Shown here: piece after piece, positions 28,335 to 38,198 of the stretch | How positions within the stretch are numbered: the stretch's first letter is position 1 | Layout: every line of letters begins with the position of its first letter | From: Trichococcus paludicola | GTDB taxonomy: Bacteria; Bacillota; Bacilli; Lactobacillales; Aerococcaceae | Direction of reading: 5' to 3' | Assembly (NCBI RefSeq): GCF_003052295.1 | Contig: NZ_QBLC01000004.1 | Span: 234,493 to 298,492, forward strand | DNA length: 64,000 bases | Translations under genes and position numbers: made by a program | Notes under the pieces: model-generated | Seen by the model: the letters and a program-made list of their open reading frames with translations, nothing else | Told to the model about the DNA's origin: nothing | Databases searched by the model: none

Positions 28335-28386
28335 CGAGCTCATTCCTTACTCTAATCTCTAGTTTTTCTATGCCTATGAAAAGAAG

Positions 28387-28408
28387 GAGCCGGGACGAAA
28401 GCCCCAGC
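28387..28408 (-). terminator. Candidate terminator downstream of ecsB
   Basis: On the minus strand GCTGGGGC-TTTC-GTCCCGGC forms an 8-bp stem (with G-T pairs), followed by T-rich TCCTTCTTTTC. It lies 175 bases after ecsB, so its link to that gene is uncertain. Confidence 0.4.
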
Positions 28409-28582
28409 TATCTTATTCTGCTCTTCTGTTCATACGCTACATGTTCATTAGGCGATGCTGATTGTTCTGCGCTGAGAGCGCCACGACCATCACTCGCTTA
28501 CATTATCATTTTAGATTTCTTTACATATTCAGTCAAGAATATTCCATGGGGGTTCGGAACTGAACCGATTTTAACCCGTGCA

Positions 28583-29815
28583 TCAGTAATTTGCCGCTTC
28601 TCTTTTTTCCGTACGACCACCCATGTAAAATCGGCTGAACGTCCAGACGAAGCCGGCGTTTAAGGCCACTGCAGCCAATCCCGTTTGCCAACTGTTGTTG
28701 ATAAAGATGATTACCGCAAAAAGGAATCCTTCCACTCCCAAAAGGTAACCCAACAAACGCTTGAAGCCGGCAAATTTATCTGCATGCTGCGTCGGATAGA
28801 GCCGGTAAAGCATATTTTCATTGAAATGAAAATACAGCGGCAACAGCTGGAATCCCGTCAAATAAAGGAACAGCAGACTGAGGCCTAATGAAAAGCCGGC
28901 TGACGGCGTGAACAAAAGCAACAACATCCCGATGGCCGACAAGCGGAAAAACAAACCGCTGTAATCCGTTCCGCGTAAAAATGCCCGCGCGTACAAATAC
29001 TGATAGGAATTGCCTTTGCCTTCAATCCGACGCAGCAAGCCGTCGAAATATTTCCTTCTTTTTGCTTTGCTCTTCACTTGCGGAACATCCGTAAACAGAT
29101 TGATGACTCTATTTATGCGAGCCTTTCGTTGTTCCTCCGAGGCGATCATCTGCTCCCATTGATAGAGAGGATAGCGCGCCTCATACGCCACTTGTACTTT
29201 TTTACGCAGAAACATAGTATACAGAATTACAAGTATCGGTGCAACCCATGGATGAAAAAATATCGCGACGCTGAAAGATAAAATCGCCGCGCAAGCCAAG
29301 TAGAGATTATTTTTCTGGCGAACTTTCCTGTCTCCTATCTTCAGGCCGAGTTCCAGCAGATCCAAATGGATAATTTTCAACAGAATCAAGGTTGCATAGA
29401 TCGGCAGCAAATCACTTGCCCCGATTGTTCTCCCGGCAAAAAGCATCGGCATCGCCGCGGCTGCCAAAAAGAACAACAGAATCACCGGAAGAATCAGGCT
29501 GTATTTCTTAGCTTTGCCGAAATAGCTTCCCCATTCCTTTTCCTTAGCCAAAAGGAACACTTGATCGGCCGGCTCCAAAAAGGTCGCCAGCTTCCCGATA
29601 AAGATGCTACCGGAAAAAATAGCCACTATCAGAAGCTTTCCCCATAGGAAGTCCGGCGACACGGTTTTCACGAATTCGGAATATTGGTAAGCCAAAGCTC
29701 CCAGCAGAAAGAGGAGCACGAGGACAAAATGATCATTGAAGATATATTTGCTGTAGCGACTGAATTTTTTCAAGTGCAGTTGCTGTCTTCTTTTCCAGAT
29801 ACTGTCCAGATTCAT
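28583..29815 (-). CDS. ecsB: ABC transporter permease EcsB
   Basis: Membrane partner of EcsA, about 410 residues with many hydrophobic segments (for example around 30-45, 110-130, 175-200, 300-345 and 360-400). In Bacillus, EcsAB is needed for secretion and intramembrane proteolysis by RasP; the transported substrate is unknown. Its start overlaps ecsA stop by four bases, so the two are coupled. Confidence 0.9.
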   Translation of the reverse strand: MNLDSIWKRRQQLHLKKFSRYSKYIFNDHFVLVLLFLLGALAYQYSEFVKTVSPDFLWGKLLIVAIFSGSIFIGKLATFLEPADQVFLLAKEKEWGSYFGKAKKYSLILPVILLFFLAAAAMPMLFAGRTIGASDLLPIYATLILLKIIHLDLLELGLKIGDRKVRQKNNLYLACAAILSFSVAIFFHPWVAPILVILYTMFLRKKVQVAYEARYPLYQWEQMIASEEQRKARINRVINLFTDVPQVKSKAKRRKYFDGLLRRIEGKGNSYQYLYARAFLRGTDYSGLFFRLSAIGMLLLLFTPSAGFSLGLSLLFLYLTGFQLLPLYFHFNENMLYRLYPTQHADKFAGFKRLLGYLLGVEGFLFAVIIFINNSWQTGLAAVALNAGFVWTFSRFYMGGRTEKREAANY

Positions 29816-30549
29816 GGTTGCGCCACTTCTTTCGTCAAACTGATGTAAAGCTCATCGAGACTCGCTCCCGGCATACCCATTTCCCGCTGCAGATCTGCCA
29901 TCGTGCCCGTCACTTTGACCTCACCGTGGTGAAGCAGGACGAAATTGTCACATTCTTTTTCGGCAGAAGCCAGCACATGTGTGGACATCAAAATAGCTGC
30001 ACCTTGCGCTTTTTTCTCCCTGACCATCTCCAGGAACGAATGGATGCCAAGCGGATCCAGACCCAGGAATGGTTCATCGATAACATATACCGGCACATCC
30101 AACATGAATGCACAGACGATCATCACTTTTTGTTTCATGCCTTTTGAAAAATAAGCCGGAAACCAGTCCAGCTTGTCCTCCAGCCGGAAATCCCGAATGT
30201 AGCGCATGGCCTTTTCCATCGCGACTGCTTCCGTGATTCCGTAGGCCATCGCCGTGATTTCCAAATGTTCCCTTAAAGTGAGCTCTTCATAGAGCACCGG
30301 CGTCTCGGGAATAAAGGCGAAGGACTGGCGATAACGCTCCGTGTCCTCGCGCAACGTCCGGTCATCGATCGCAATCTTTCCGCTGAAAGGCATCATCAGA
30401 CCGATAATGTGTTTGATGGTCGTGCTCTTGCCTGCTCCGTTCAACCCGATCAATCCAGTCAATTCACCGGATTTGACCTCAAAATTTATATTTTTTATGA
30501 CAGGCAATTGCGTATAGCCGCCTGTGACATTCTCCAATAATAGTGACAT
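29812..30549 (-). CDS. ecsA: ABC transporter ATP-binding protein EcsA
   Basis: ATPase of the EcsAB transporter, 245 residues. Walker A GLNGAGKSTT, an atypical signature FSKGMKQK in place of LSGGQ, and Walker B YVIDEPFLGLDP are clear. An AAGGGA-type ribosome-binding site precedes the ATG. In Bacillus the ecs operon is next to hit, and here hit starts divergently about 180 bases away. Confidence 0.94.
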   Translation of the reverse strand: MSLLLENVTGGYTQLPVIKNINFEVKSGELTGLIGLNGAGKSTTIKHIIGLMMPFSGKIAIDDRTLREDTERYRQSFAFIPETPVLYEELTLREHLEITAMAYGITEAVAMEKAMRYIRDFRLEDKLDWFPAYFSKGMKQKVMIVCAFMLDVPVYVIDEPFLGLDPLGIHSFLEMVREKKAQGAAILMSTHVLASAEKECDNFVLLHHGEVKVTGTMADLQREMGMPGASLDELYISLTKEVAQP

Positions 30550-30725
30550 TTAACCGTCCCTTTCGCATGCGTTTGTGCCTTATATTATAGCACAGCCTTG
30601 CCCCATCCCAAATATCTTGCTGACTGAAGCGTCAATTCGACCCCAGGATATCAAATAAAACGCAAATATGATAAAGTTAGGATATAGAGAAAAGTAGATT
30701 ATGGACAGAAAGAGGTCAGGTATAC

Positions 30726-31160
30726 ATGACAGATTGTATTTTTTGCAAAATCGCGAACCACGAAATCCCGAGCAGCATTGTTTATGAAGATGATGTTGTC
30801 ATTGCGTTCCTGGATTTATCACAAGTGACAAAGGGACATACGCTGCTGGTACCCAAGAAGCATGTCGCTGATATTTTTGAATATGATGAAGAATTGGCGA
30901 AAGAAGTCTTTTCGCGCATCCCTAAAATCGCGCGCGCAATCGAACGTTCCAGCGATGACATTTTGGGACTGAATATCCTGAACAATAACCGTTCCATAGC
31001 CTATCAGTCTGTTTTCCATTCGCATATCCACTTCTTGCCACGTTACGAAGATTCGGATTCGGATGGCTTCGGTTTGAAATGGAAGACGCACGAAGGAAAG
31101 TATTCGCAGGAAGAATTGGCAAAAGTAGTTGCATCCATCAAAGAGAGTCTGGAGGAATAA
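30726..31160 (+). CDS. hit: HIT family nucleotide-binding protein
   Basis: Histidine-triad hydrolase of nucleoside phosphoramidates or similar nucleotides. The triad HSHIH is at residues 98-102 and an N-terminal Cys4-x-x-Cys7 zinc pair is present (CIFCKI). Length is 144 residues. It is divergent from ecsA and followed after two bases by the YhaH-like gene, with which it overlaps in regulation. Confidence 0.95.
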   Translation: MTDCIFCKIANHEIPSSIVYEDDVVIAFLDLSQVTKGHTLLVPKKHVADIFEYDEELAKEVFSRIPKIARAIERSSDDILGLNILNNNRSIAYQSVFHSHIHFLPRYEDSDSDGFGLKWKTHEGKYSQEELAKVVASIKESLEE

Positions 31161-31162
31161 AT

Positions 31163-31555
31163 ATGCGTTCATTTATGGAAGGATTATTATTCGGTTCGGT
31201 AGTCGGGGGTCTGTTGGGATTGCTGAATACACCCCGCAGCGGAAAAGATAATCGCGAGAAAGCGAAAGCTTACCTTGAGGACAATACGCTTGCGGTCGAG
31301 GACCTCAACGAAAGCCTCCAAGGTTTGCGCAACGCCATCCAATCATTGACCAACGAAGGTTTGGCTTCCGTCACAGCAGTCACTGAGGACATGACAAAAT
31401 CTGTTGAAAAATTCACTCAGCAAGCTCAACCCAGAATCAACCGCATCAACGATAAGCTCGCCGTGTTGACTGAAGATATGGAAAAAGTCGCTGCGAGCAT
31501 GGAATCACAAATGCCTGCACCTACAGATGCGCCTACAGATGCGCCAACTTCATAA
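31163..31555 (+). CDS. yhaH: YtxH-domain protein (YhaH-like)
   Basis: A 130-residue protein with an N-terminal glycine-rich hydrophobic segment (SFMEGLLFGSVVGGLLGLLN) followed by a long amphipathic helical region typical of YtxH-domain proteins. It ends with a short Pro-Thr-Asp-Ala repeat. The start at 31163 lies after GGAGG, two bases past the hit stop; the longer open frame overlapping hit is not used. In Bacillus yhaH lies in the hit/prsA neighbourhood, matching this location. The function is not established. Confidence 0.85.
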   Translation: MRSFMEGLLFGSVVGGLLGLLNTPRSGKDNREKAKAYLEDNTLAVEDLNESLQGLRNAIQSLTNEGLASVTAVTEDMTKSVEKFTQQAQPRINRINDKLAVLTEDMEKVAASMESQMPAPTDAPTDAPTS

Positions 31556-31562
31556 CGGAAAT

Positions 31563-31622
31563 AAAAATACGACGCTCCAAATGCAAACCGGACAACCGGT
31601 CATTTGGAGCGTCGTATTTTTC
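31563..31622. terminator. Bidirectional terminator between yhaH and marR
   Basis: A perfect stem of about 19 bp (AAATACGACGCTCCAAATG with its complement, 31565-31583 / 31601-31619) flanked by A and T runs serves both convergent genes. Confidence 0.9.
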
Positions 31623-31658
31623 TGCGTATAAAACCTTTTGAGTACACTCAAGAACCCG

Positions 31659-32087
31659 CTACTCGTTCTTGTTGTCAGCCTGCTTAATAAATTTCTGTAT
31701 CGGCATTTCTGCGAAAGACTCCCTGAGCACCTGTTCCACTGTTGCAGCCGCTGCATCCAGTTTTGCCACACCAGTTTTCGTTAATGACGTATAGATGATG
31801 CGCCGATCCTGCTCGCAGACATTCCGTTCCAACGCTCCGCACCCCTTCGCCTCGAACTTGCTGACCAATCTCGATACTGCGCTTTGGCTCAAGCCGACCT
31901 TTTCCTCCAGATCCTGGAGCTTCAGTTTTTGATCCGGCTCCTGTGATAAGAAATATAGGACATAGAACTCTTTCAGAGAAAGGTTATGGTTCGTCTGCAA
32001 ACTTTTTTCCAAGGCACTCTCGACTTTCAGATGAAAATTATTGATCTCCAGCCATTGGCAAAACGCAGAACTCATTTCACACTTCAC
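31659..32087 (-). CDS. MarR family transcriptional regulator
   Basis: Winged-helix regulator of 142 residues; the recognition region is LKLQDLEEKVGLSQSAVSRLVSKFEAKG and the wing carries the DRRIIYTSLT motif. It is divergent from the aldo/keto reductase gene, which it may control; the intergenic region contains the short palindrome CCAAAAATTGG (32127-32137). The single-Cys content does not point to a specific redox sensor. Confidence 0.9.
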   Translation of the reverse strand: MKCEMSSAFCQWLEINNFHLKVESALEKSLQTNHNLSLKEFYVLYFLSQEPDQKLKLQDLEEKVGLSQSAVSRLVSKFEAKGCGALERNVCEQDRRIIYTSLTKTGVAKLDAAAATVEQVLRESFAEMPIQKFIKQADNKNE

Positions 32088-32247
32088 AATGATCCCCCAT
32101 TCCTTTCTTTTTATCAGCTTATGATACCAAAAATTGGCATTTTGAGCAATCCACCGCGACTGGGTGCAGATGATTTGCTTGCTGAATTCGGCTATGTTAC
32201 CCTAAAAGCATGCGCACGCATATATATTTCAGATGGGAGTGTTCGAT

Positions 32248-33105
32248 TTGGAAAACGAAATCAATAATATCACATTCAGCAACGGCGTAACCATCCCGCA
32301 GCTGGGCCTGGGCGTCTTCAAGATGAAGGACGAAAAGGAATTGATGGAAGCGATCCGCGTTGCTTTGGAGGTGGGTTACCGTCATTTCGACACCGCGATG
32401 ATTTACGAAAATGAGGCTACTTTAGGCCGGGCTTTGAAAGCAAGCAGCATCCCAAGGGAAGTGCTTTTCTTGACCTCAAAAGTTTGGAATTATGACCACG
32501 GCTACGAGGAAACCAAAGCGGCTTTCCAAGCCAGTCTGGACCGATTGGGCACGGATTATCTTGATCTTTACCTGATTCATTGGGCTTCCGCTAACTACAT
32601 CGAGACTTGGAAAGCGATGGAAGAATTGTACACGGCAGGCAAAATCAAAGCCATTGGTGTCTCCAATTTCCAGATCCATCACCTCGAGGATCTGATGGCG
32701 CACACGGAAATCATCCCAATGATCAATCAGATCGAAACGCACCCTGCCTTTCCGCAGGATGAACTGCGGGCTTTCATGGCGCAACACGCAATCATCCATG
32801 AAGCTTGGGGTCCGCTTGGGCAAGGCAAAAATGACCTATTGACGCAACCGGTGCTCCTGGAGCTGGCAGAGAAGTACGGCAAGACAGCTGCCCAGATTGT
32901 TTTGCGGTGGCATATCGAACGCGGCATTGTCGTCATTCCGAAGTCTGTCACACCGAGCCGTATCCGAGAAAACCGCGATATCTTCGATTTCAGCCTCTCC
33001 ACAGTGGATATGGACAAGATCGCGACCCTCAACACCGGCGCAAGATACTCCGGGCATCCCGATGACCAGGAATTCCTGACCAGAACCTCAATCCGTCCGA
33101 GTTAA
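32248..33105 (+). CDS. Aldo/keto reductase
   Basis: NADPH-dependent carbonyl reductase of about 285 residues. The catalytic tetrad is visible: Asp and Tyr in FDTAMIYENE, Lys in LTSKVWN, His in LIHWA. C-terminal NADP-binding IPKSVTPSRIREN is intact. The frame first contains ATG at 32233, but no ribosome-binding site precedes it; a TTG at 32248 has GGGAG eight bases upstream, so I place the start there. Divergent from marR. Substrate unknown; 2,5-diketo-gluconate reductase-like members often act on small carbonyls. Confidence 0.88.
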   Translation: MENEINNITFSNGVTIPQLGLGVFKMKDEKELMEAIRVALEVGYRHFDTAMIYENEATLGRALKASSIPREVLFLTSKVWNYDHGYEETKAAFQASLDRLGTDYLDLYLIHWASANYIETWKAMEELYTAGKIKAIGVSNFQIHHLEDLMAHTEIIPMINQIETHPAFPQDELRAFMAQHAIIHEAWGPLGQGKNDLLTQPVLLELAEKYGKTAAQIVLRWHIERGIVVIPKSVTPSRIRENRDIFDFSLSTVDMDKIATLNTGARYSGHPDDQEFLTRTSIRPS

Positions 33106-33121
33106 AAAAACAATCCAAAAA

Positions 33122-33166
33122 AGGAGCACATTGTCCCATACTCACGGACAGCGAGCTCCTCTTTTT
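33122..33166 (+). terminator. Terminator of the aldo/keto reductase gene
   Basis: AGGAGC pairs with GCTCCT and an inner TGTCC with GGACA; a CTTTTTG run follows. Confidence 0.75.
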
Positions 33167-33253
33167 GTTCTATGTTGCTTTTTTCGTCTGATTCCGGATT
33201 GGGCGGCAGATATGAAGTTTCTGAGAAGTTTGCTAGCGTTTTTAAGGAATATT

Positions 33254-33282
33254 TTCCATAATCAAGGCGTTTATGATATATT
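33254..33282 (+). promoter_or_regulatory. prsA promoter
   Basis: TTCCAT (33254-33259) and TATATT (33277-33282) with a 17-base spacer, about 57 bases before the prsA start. Confidence 0.55.
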
Positions 33283-33338
33283 TATAGATGGTTATTCATG
33301 AGATAGATAAATAGAAATAGATTGGAAGTGCCACATTC

Positions 33339-34319
33339 ATGAAAAAGAAATTAGCATTGACGTCCGTTGCTTTCCTGACGGCCATCACATTAGCAGGCTG
33401 CTCGACCGGCGAAACTGTCGCAACGACTCCAGCAGGCGATATCACAAAAGATGAATTATACGACGCAATGAAAGCATCAATCGGCGAAACCGTCTTGCAA
33501 CGTCTGATTTTGATAGACGTATTGAACGATAAAATCGGAGACAATAAATTAGAAGCTGAAACAGAAGCTGAACTATTGACGACCATCGAACAATACGGAG
33601 GAGAAGAAACATTCAACTACATCTTGTCACAATCAGGATTCGCAAATAAACAAGAATACCAAGATGTATTGTATTTGAACAAACTGATTGAAGCAGCCGT
33701 AAGAGCTGAAACGACATTCACGGATGAAGAAGTCGAGGCCTATTATGAAGCATACCAACCGCAAATCAACGTACAGCATATCTTGGTTGCAGATGAAGCA
33801 ACTGCTGTAGATCTGATCAACCAAATCAATGGCGGTGCTGATTTCGCTGAATTGGCTAAGGCCAACTCTACCGACACAGCAACTGCTGAAAACGGCGGAG
33901 AAACAGGATTGTTCGGAGCAGGCGAAATGGTCGCGGCCTTCGAAGAAGCTGCTTATGCGCTTGAAGTCGGAGAAGTGACACAAACACCAGTCGCTACCGA
34001 ATACGGCTACCACATCATCAAAATGATCGAGAAGACAGAAAAAGGAACGTTGGAAGAAGAACGTGAAAACATCGAAACAGTGATGATGGACGAAAAACTT
34101 GCCGACAACGATTACTTGACTTCCGTCATGTCCACAATCGTCCAAGCAGCAAATGTTGAAATCAAGGACGAAGATTTGGCAGCAGCAATCGATCAATTCT
34201 TGCCTGCTAAAGAAACAAGCTCATCAGACGCAACATCTGAAGCAACAACTTCAGAAGCAGCTAGTTCAGAAGCGGAATCAGCTACATCCGAATCTGCAAC
34301 TGCTGAATCAGCAAACTAA
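33339..34319 (+). CDS. prsA: Foldase lipoprotein PrsA (PpiC-type)
   Basis: Extracytoplasmic peptidyl-prolyl isomerase/chaperone anchored by lipid. A signal peptide ends in the lipobox LAGC with Cys21. The PpiC parvulin domain spans about 144-230 (VQHILVADEA through GYHIIKM). The first ~120 residues form the foldase lobe, and the C-terminal ~45 residues are almost only Ala, Ser, Glu and Thr and probably unfolded. Length 326 residues is close to usual. It helps exported proteins (including PBPs) fold. In Bacillus prsA lies next to yhaM, as here. Confidence 0.95.
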   Translation: MKKKLALTSVAFLTAITLAGCSTGETVATTPAGDITKDELYDAMKASIGETVLQRLILIDVLNDKIGDNKLEAETEAELLTTIEQYGGEETFNYILSQSGFANKQEYQDVLYLNKLIEAAVRAETTFTDEEVEAYYEAYQPQINVQHILVADEATAVDLINQINGGADFAELAKANSTDTATAENGGETGLFGAGEMVAAFEEAAYALEVGEVTQTPVATEYGYHIIKMIEKTEKGTLEEERENIETVMMDEKLADNDYLTSVMSTIVQAANVEIKDEDLAAAIDQFLPAKETSSSDATSEATTSEAASSEAESATSESATAESAN

Positions 34320-34331
34320 TCTCTACAATGT

Positions 34332-34381
34332 AAAACACGCAGGCTACCAGCTTTTGATTGCTGGTAGCCTGCGTGTTTTTT
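34332..34381. terminator. Bidirectional terminator between prsA and yhaM
   Basis: A perfect stem of about 19 bp (AAACACGCAGGCTACCAGC with its complement) with an eight-base loop and a T run; shared by the convergent genes. Confidence 0.9.
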
Positions 34382-34382
34382 G

Positions 34383-35351
34383 TTATTGCCCTTCTTCAGT
34401 AGGTTGGGTAAAAACGGGCTTATAGAAGCTGCGGTTCTCCAACCCGAAAATACGCTCGCTGAACGTTCCCGGTGTCGTGCGCAATAAAGCAGTGTCGATC
34501 ATATTGATGGAAGCATCCAAATTATCAAGGTGATGGATGATTTCGGCTTCCAAAAGATGCGGCGTCACCGGTGAACCGAATTCTTGTTTGCCGTGATGCG
34601 CCAGAACAATGTGTTTCAACAAGATGACTTCTTCGCTGTCCTCGTCGATGTTCAGGGACAGACAAGCTTTGGTGATTTCTTCGTCAATCAGGACGATGTG
34701 GCCGATCAGATTCCCTTTCAAGGTGTACTCTGTCGACATGCTGCCGCTCAACTCAATCGTTTTTCCGATGTCGTGGAGAATCACTCCTCCGTAGAGCAAC
34801 GACTTATTGACTGTAGGATAATGTTGGATGACCGTTTTCGCCATCCGCAAGATCGATACCGTATGGAAACCCAGTCCGCCTACGATAGCATGATGGTGAC
34901 GCTTTGCAGCAGGATACTCGAAAAATTCCCGTTGATATTTTTTGAGTATATGGCGGACAATCCGATTGATTGGTGCGCTCGTGATCTCAAACAAGATTTG
35001 GCTGACTTCCTCAACCATTTCTTCAGATTTCAAGGGCGCACGCTCCATATAGAGTTCCGGTCGGCTTGGTTCACCTTCGCGGGCGAGCCTTAGTTTTGTG
35101 ATGCGCAGTTGGGGATTATTCTGATACATTTCCCTTTTGCCTGTTACCGCAACGACTTGGCCAGCCTGGAATTGCTGGATATCCTCCTCTTTTGCATCCC
35201 AATACTTCCCGTCGATCTGACCGCTGCGGTCCTGAAAAGTAAAGGCGATGAATTTCTTGCCATTTTTTGCCAGACGGATATCCGCACTTTTGATCAGCAC
35301 ATAAATTTCAAAATTATCATCTATTTCGTGTTCATATATTTTTTTGGCCAC
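34383..35351 (-). CDS. yhaM: 3'-5' exoribonuclease YhaM
   Basis: Exonuclease of 322 residues that trims RNA 3' ends. An N-terminal OB-fold nucleic acid-binding part (about 20-105) is followed by an HD phosphohydrolase domain; the metal motif is seen in AAKRHHHAIVGGLGFHT and GGVILHDIGKT. It is the last gene of the yheA-yhaO-yhaN-yhaM run. Confidence 0.95.
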   Translation of the reverse strand: MAKKIYEHEIDDNFEIYVLIKSADIRLAKNGKKFIAFTFQDRSGQIDGKYWDAKEEDIQQFQAGQVVAVTGKREMYQNNPQLRITKLRLAREGEPSRPELYMERAPLKSEEMVEEVSQILFEITSAPINRIVRHILKKYQREFFEYPAAKRHHHAIVGGLGFHTVSILRMAKTVIQHYPTVNKSLLYGGVILHDIGKTIELSGSMSTEYTLKGNLIGHIVLIDEEITKACLSLNIDEDSEEVILLKHIVLAHHGKQEFGSPVTPHLLEAEIIHHLDNLDASINMIDTALLRTTPGTFSERIFGLENRSFYKPVFTQPTEEGQ

Positions 35352-35372
35352 GCCTACCAGCCCCTTTCACTC

Positions 35373-38198
35373 CTATTTTAACATGTATACTTGTTTCTGT
35401 GAAAATCGTTGAACGCAAGCGTCATCAAACGTGAAAAAGAGCACCTGCACATCTTCACTCAGCTCTTCAAGCAATGTGAACATGATATTTTTCCTATCAT
35501 CATCGAAGTTCACAAAACCATCATCGATCAAGATTGGCATACTGACGATATCGGCAGTGTTCTTCACAAACGCAAGCCGTAATGCAATGTACAGTTGTTC
35601 CACCGTTCCCTGAGACAATTCATTTGGTAAGAAGGTTGTTCCGTCCTTACGCTGCACCTTCATGCCGTTCTTTTGAAACGCAATTCCGGTGTATGCACCT
35701 TCTGTCAAACGACTGAAGAAGGCTATCGTATCATCAAGCATCAGTGGCAAGCGATCCTCTTTCCCGTACCTTAATGCCCCTTCGATCCATTCTCCGGCTG
35801 TAACCAAGCCAGCCCACTCGACGGCAAGGTCCCTCAGCTCGGTCTCGGCCAAGGCGAACTCCTGCAGCAAGGCGCTATAAGTCCCGCCTTCTTCCAATTG
35901 TTCCAGCTGATGCTTCAGTTCCACTTCCGTTCTTTGCAGTGTTGACAGCTCGGCCTTCAACCGCTGTATTTCCAGTTCATTTTTTTCGTAAAGGACTGTG
36001 CTCTTCTTGGCATCGCCGTATCGATCCAAGAGTTGCTCGCGCCCATTGACCTGCTCATCCAGAAATTCTTTGCGCTTGAGGTTTTGCTCCTGCTTTTCCT
36101 TCAGAGCCAACAACTGGTAGAATTCCGCTTCCGTTTTTGCATTTGCCTGATCCAATAGCCGCTGTCTCTGTTGATGGGACTCGGCAAGATCGCGTTGGAT
36201 TTGTTCCAATTCTTGCTTCAGTTCATTGATTTTATCCTGAACATTTGAAGCCATATTTTCTTCCAAAATGACGGCATTCTGTATCGCGGAGAAGCGTGCG
36301 ACCATTTCGGTGACTGTCAGATGTTCAAAATGGAGGCGGCTGCGGATGAACGTAGTCTGCTCATTCCAATTATCCACAGCAAGATTAAGCTCGCGCATTT
36401 CGTCTTCCTGTTTGATGATCAGGGCGGCTCGCTCAGCCAACACGGCACCAGGGTCCAGCTGTAAGAGTTCCTTTGCCGTCATGCGCGCAGGATAGCCTTT
36501 CTTCTGCAGGAAAGTGGTCAATTCGGTTTGGAGCATCTTTCCGCGCTCTTCTGTTTCTTCCCGGCTGTTTAAAAGCTCAAAAAACTTATCCTGTAACTCT
36601 TCGAGGTCTCTCGTTACGGCCTGGATTCTTTCCCGGACAGCAGTCTGCTTCAGAAATTGCTCCATCGCATTTTCAGGAGAGCCTTCTGAAAATGCATCTT
36701 CGCTCTTTGATGTCTGAGGCTTTCTTACTATCAGGAGCGCACCACCTACAGCAAGCAAAGCGGCCAACATCCAAGCAATTACCCTGAAGTCCGCCAGAAC
36801 AAAAGACAGGACCACAAATGCAGCTGCAATCGTCAATAACGTCACACCAATCGGATTTCTTTTCGCTGGAGCGGGCGCAGGTGTTCTTTGGCTTGGCTGT
36901 TGGACATCGCTTTGCAGCGCCGCATACGCATCATCTGCAACCTTCTCGTGTTGGAGACGCGTCGCTTCTTTCTGGAGCGTTTCCAGCTGTTCTTCATGGA
37001 AACCGATGTTGTGGTCCAATCGCAACAGCTGTTCTTCGATCTGTCGGATGTCTTGCGCAAACTGCTGAAGCTGAGAGCGTTCTTCTTCCTTCAGCGGTTC
37101 CGGTGCAGAAAGGGCTAGATTCAACCCAAAGGCCATTTTTTGTTTGGCCAAATCAGCCTTGTTGTTTCTGACCTCATTTTCCAGATAAGTGATTTTATTC
37201 AGATCCGCGTGCGTTTTGGCGGCACTATGCTGCAAAGCTGCAAACTCCGGTTGATGTGCTTTGTACCATTCCACATTGTCATATTCGCCCAACTGTTTAT
37301 GCAACTGAGACAATCGCTCCTGAAGTTGCGTTTGTGCCTGGATCGAACCGGCCATTTTTTCCTGTTGGTTCTGCCACTGATAACGGGCATCTTCCGGCAC
37401 TTCACTGTAGTCGACTGCCGTGATTTCCCTATTCAGTCGTTTCCACTCCTGATAACTGTCCGCCAAACGTAAACTTTCTGCGATGGCGGTTTGTTCCTGC
37501 TCCAGTTCCTGTTGACGGGATAATAATTCGGCCTGCTGTTTTTGGCTGTCCGATAAATCGAGCAGCGAGGTTTCATAGGTCGCATTTTTTGCTTTTGCTT
37601 GCTGAAGCTTCCTTTGCAGTTTTTCAGCAGCCTGTATCTTCTTGTTCAATGGTGGGACACTGCCAGTCGGTTTGAAGCGTTTCGCGGCTTCGTCACGGTA
37701 TTCTTTGGCTAATTGAAGCAAGCGTTCGCTTCCGCTGGTGCCGATGCTCAAAAGATAATGATTGAGATCCTCTTTTTGGGTTTTTTTCAAGGAAAGCAAG
37801 CTGTCTATTTTGAAGGTATACAAGGACTCGAAAGTCTCCCTGTCCATCCCCAGCAGGAATCGCCCGAGATTTTTGGTCGTCTGCTGGACACCATCCGGTA
37901 GCGTGACGAGCGCTTGTCCCTTATTGCGGTCTTTCACCCGTTCAACGATGACATCTCCGAACCGCGTGTCCTCCAGAAACAAGCGGCCGCCGTATGCTTG
38001 TGCTTGTTTCGGAACGTACAGATTCTGATCTTTCTTGCGGGCACTCGGAAACCCAAAAAGGATACTGTTGATGAAGGAGGACAGCGTGCTTTTGCCGGCT
38101 TCATTTTTGCCGTGGAAAACCTGCAGATCCTGCACATCATCAAAAGTTCGGTTCACCCATTTTCCGTAGCCGTATATTTCAATCTTCCGTATCTTCAC
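35373..38198 (-). CDS. yhaN: AAA family ATPase YhaN (SbcC/Rad50-like)
   Basis: Large SMC/Rad50-like ATPase of 941 residues. Walker A GKNEAGKST is at about 30-38 from the GTG start; long coiled-coil segments fill most of the middle; two transmembrane-like hydrophobic stretches near 485-530 (IGVTLLTIAAAFVVLSFVL and VIAWMLAALLAVGGALLIV) lie within the coiled coil, which is typical of YhaN and not of SbcC. Walker B-type MPILIDDGFVNFDDDRK is near the C terminus. The GTG at 38198 has GAGGAGGA upstream and is preferred to the ATG five codons earlier that lies within that site. It partners with YhaO. Confidence 0.92.
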   Translation of the reverse strand: MKIRKIEIYGYGKWVNRTFDDVQDLQVFHGKNEAGKSTLSSFINSILFGFPSARKKDQNLYVPKQAQAYGGRLFLEDTRFGDVIVERVKDRNKGQALVTLPDGVQQTTKNLGRFLLGMDRETFESLYTFKIDSLLSLKKTQKEDLNHYLLSIGTSGSERLLQLAKEYRDEAAKRFKPTGSVPPLNKKIQAAEKLQRKLQQAKAKNATYETSLLDLSDSQKQQAELLSRQQELEQEQTAIAESLRLADSYQEWKRLNREITAVDYSEVPEDARYQWQNQQEKMAGSIQAQTQLQERLSQLHKQLGEYDNVEWYKAHQPEFAALQHSAAKTHADLNKITYLENEVRNNKADLAKQKMAFGLNLALSAPEPLKEEERSQLQQFAQDIRQIEEQLLRLDHNIGFHEEQLETLQKEATRLQHEKVADDAYAALQSDVQQPSQRTPAPAPAKRNPIGVTLLTIAAAFVVLSFVLADFRVIAWMLAALLAVGGALLIVRKPQTSKSEDAFSEGSPENAMEQFLKQTAVRERIQAVTRDLEELQDKFFELLNSREETEERGKMLQTELTTFLQKKGYPARMTAKELLQLDPGAVLAERAALIIKQEDEMRELNLAVDNWNEQTTFIRSRLHFEHLTVTEMVARFSAIQNAVILEENMASNVQDKINELKQELEQIQRDLAESHQQRQRLLDQANAKTEAEFYQLLALKEKQEQNLKRKEFLDEQVNGREQLLDRYGDAKKSTVLYEKNELEIQRLKAELSTLQRTEVELKHQLEQLEEGGTYSALLQEFALAETELRDLAVEWAGLVTAGEWIEGALRYGKEDRLPLMLDDTIAFFSRLTEGAYTGIAFQKNGMKVQRKDGTTFLPNELSQGTVEQLYIALRLAFVKNTADIVSMPILIDDGFVNFDDDRKNIMFTLLEELSEDVQVLFFTFDDACVQRFSQKQVYMLK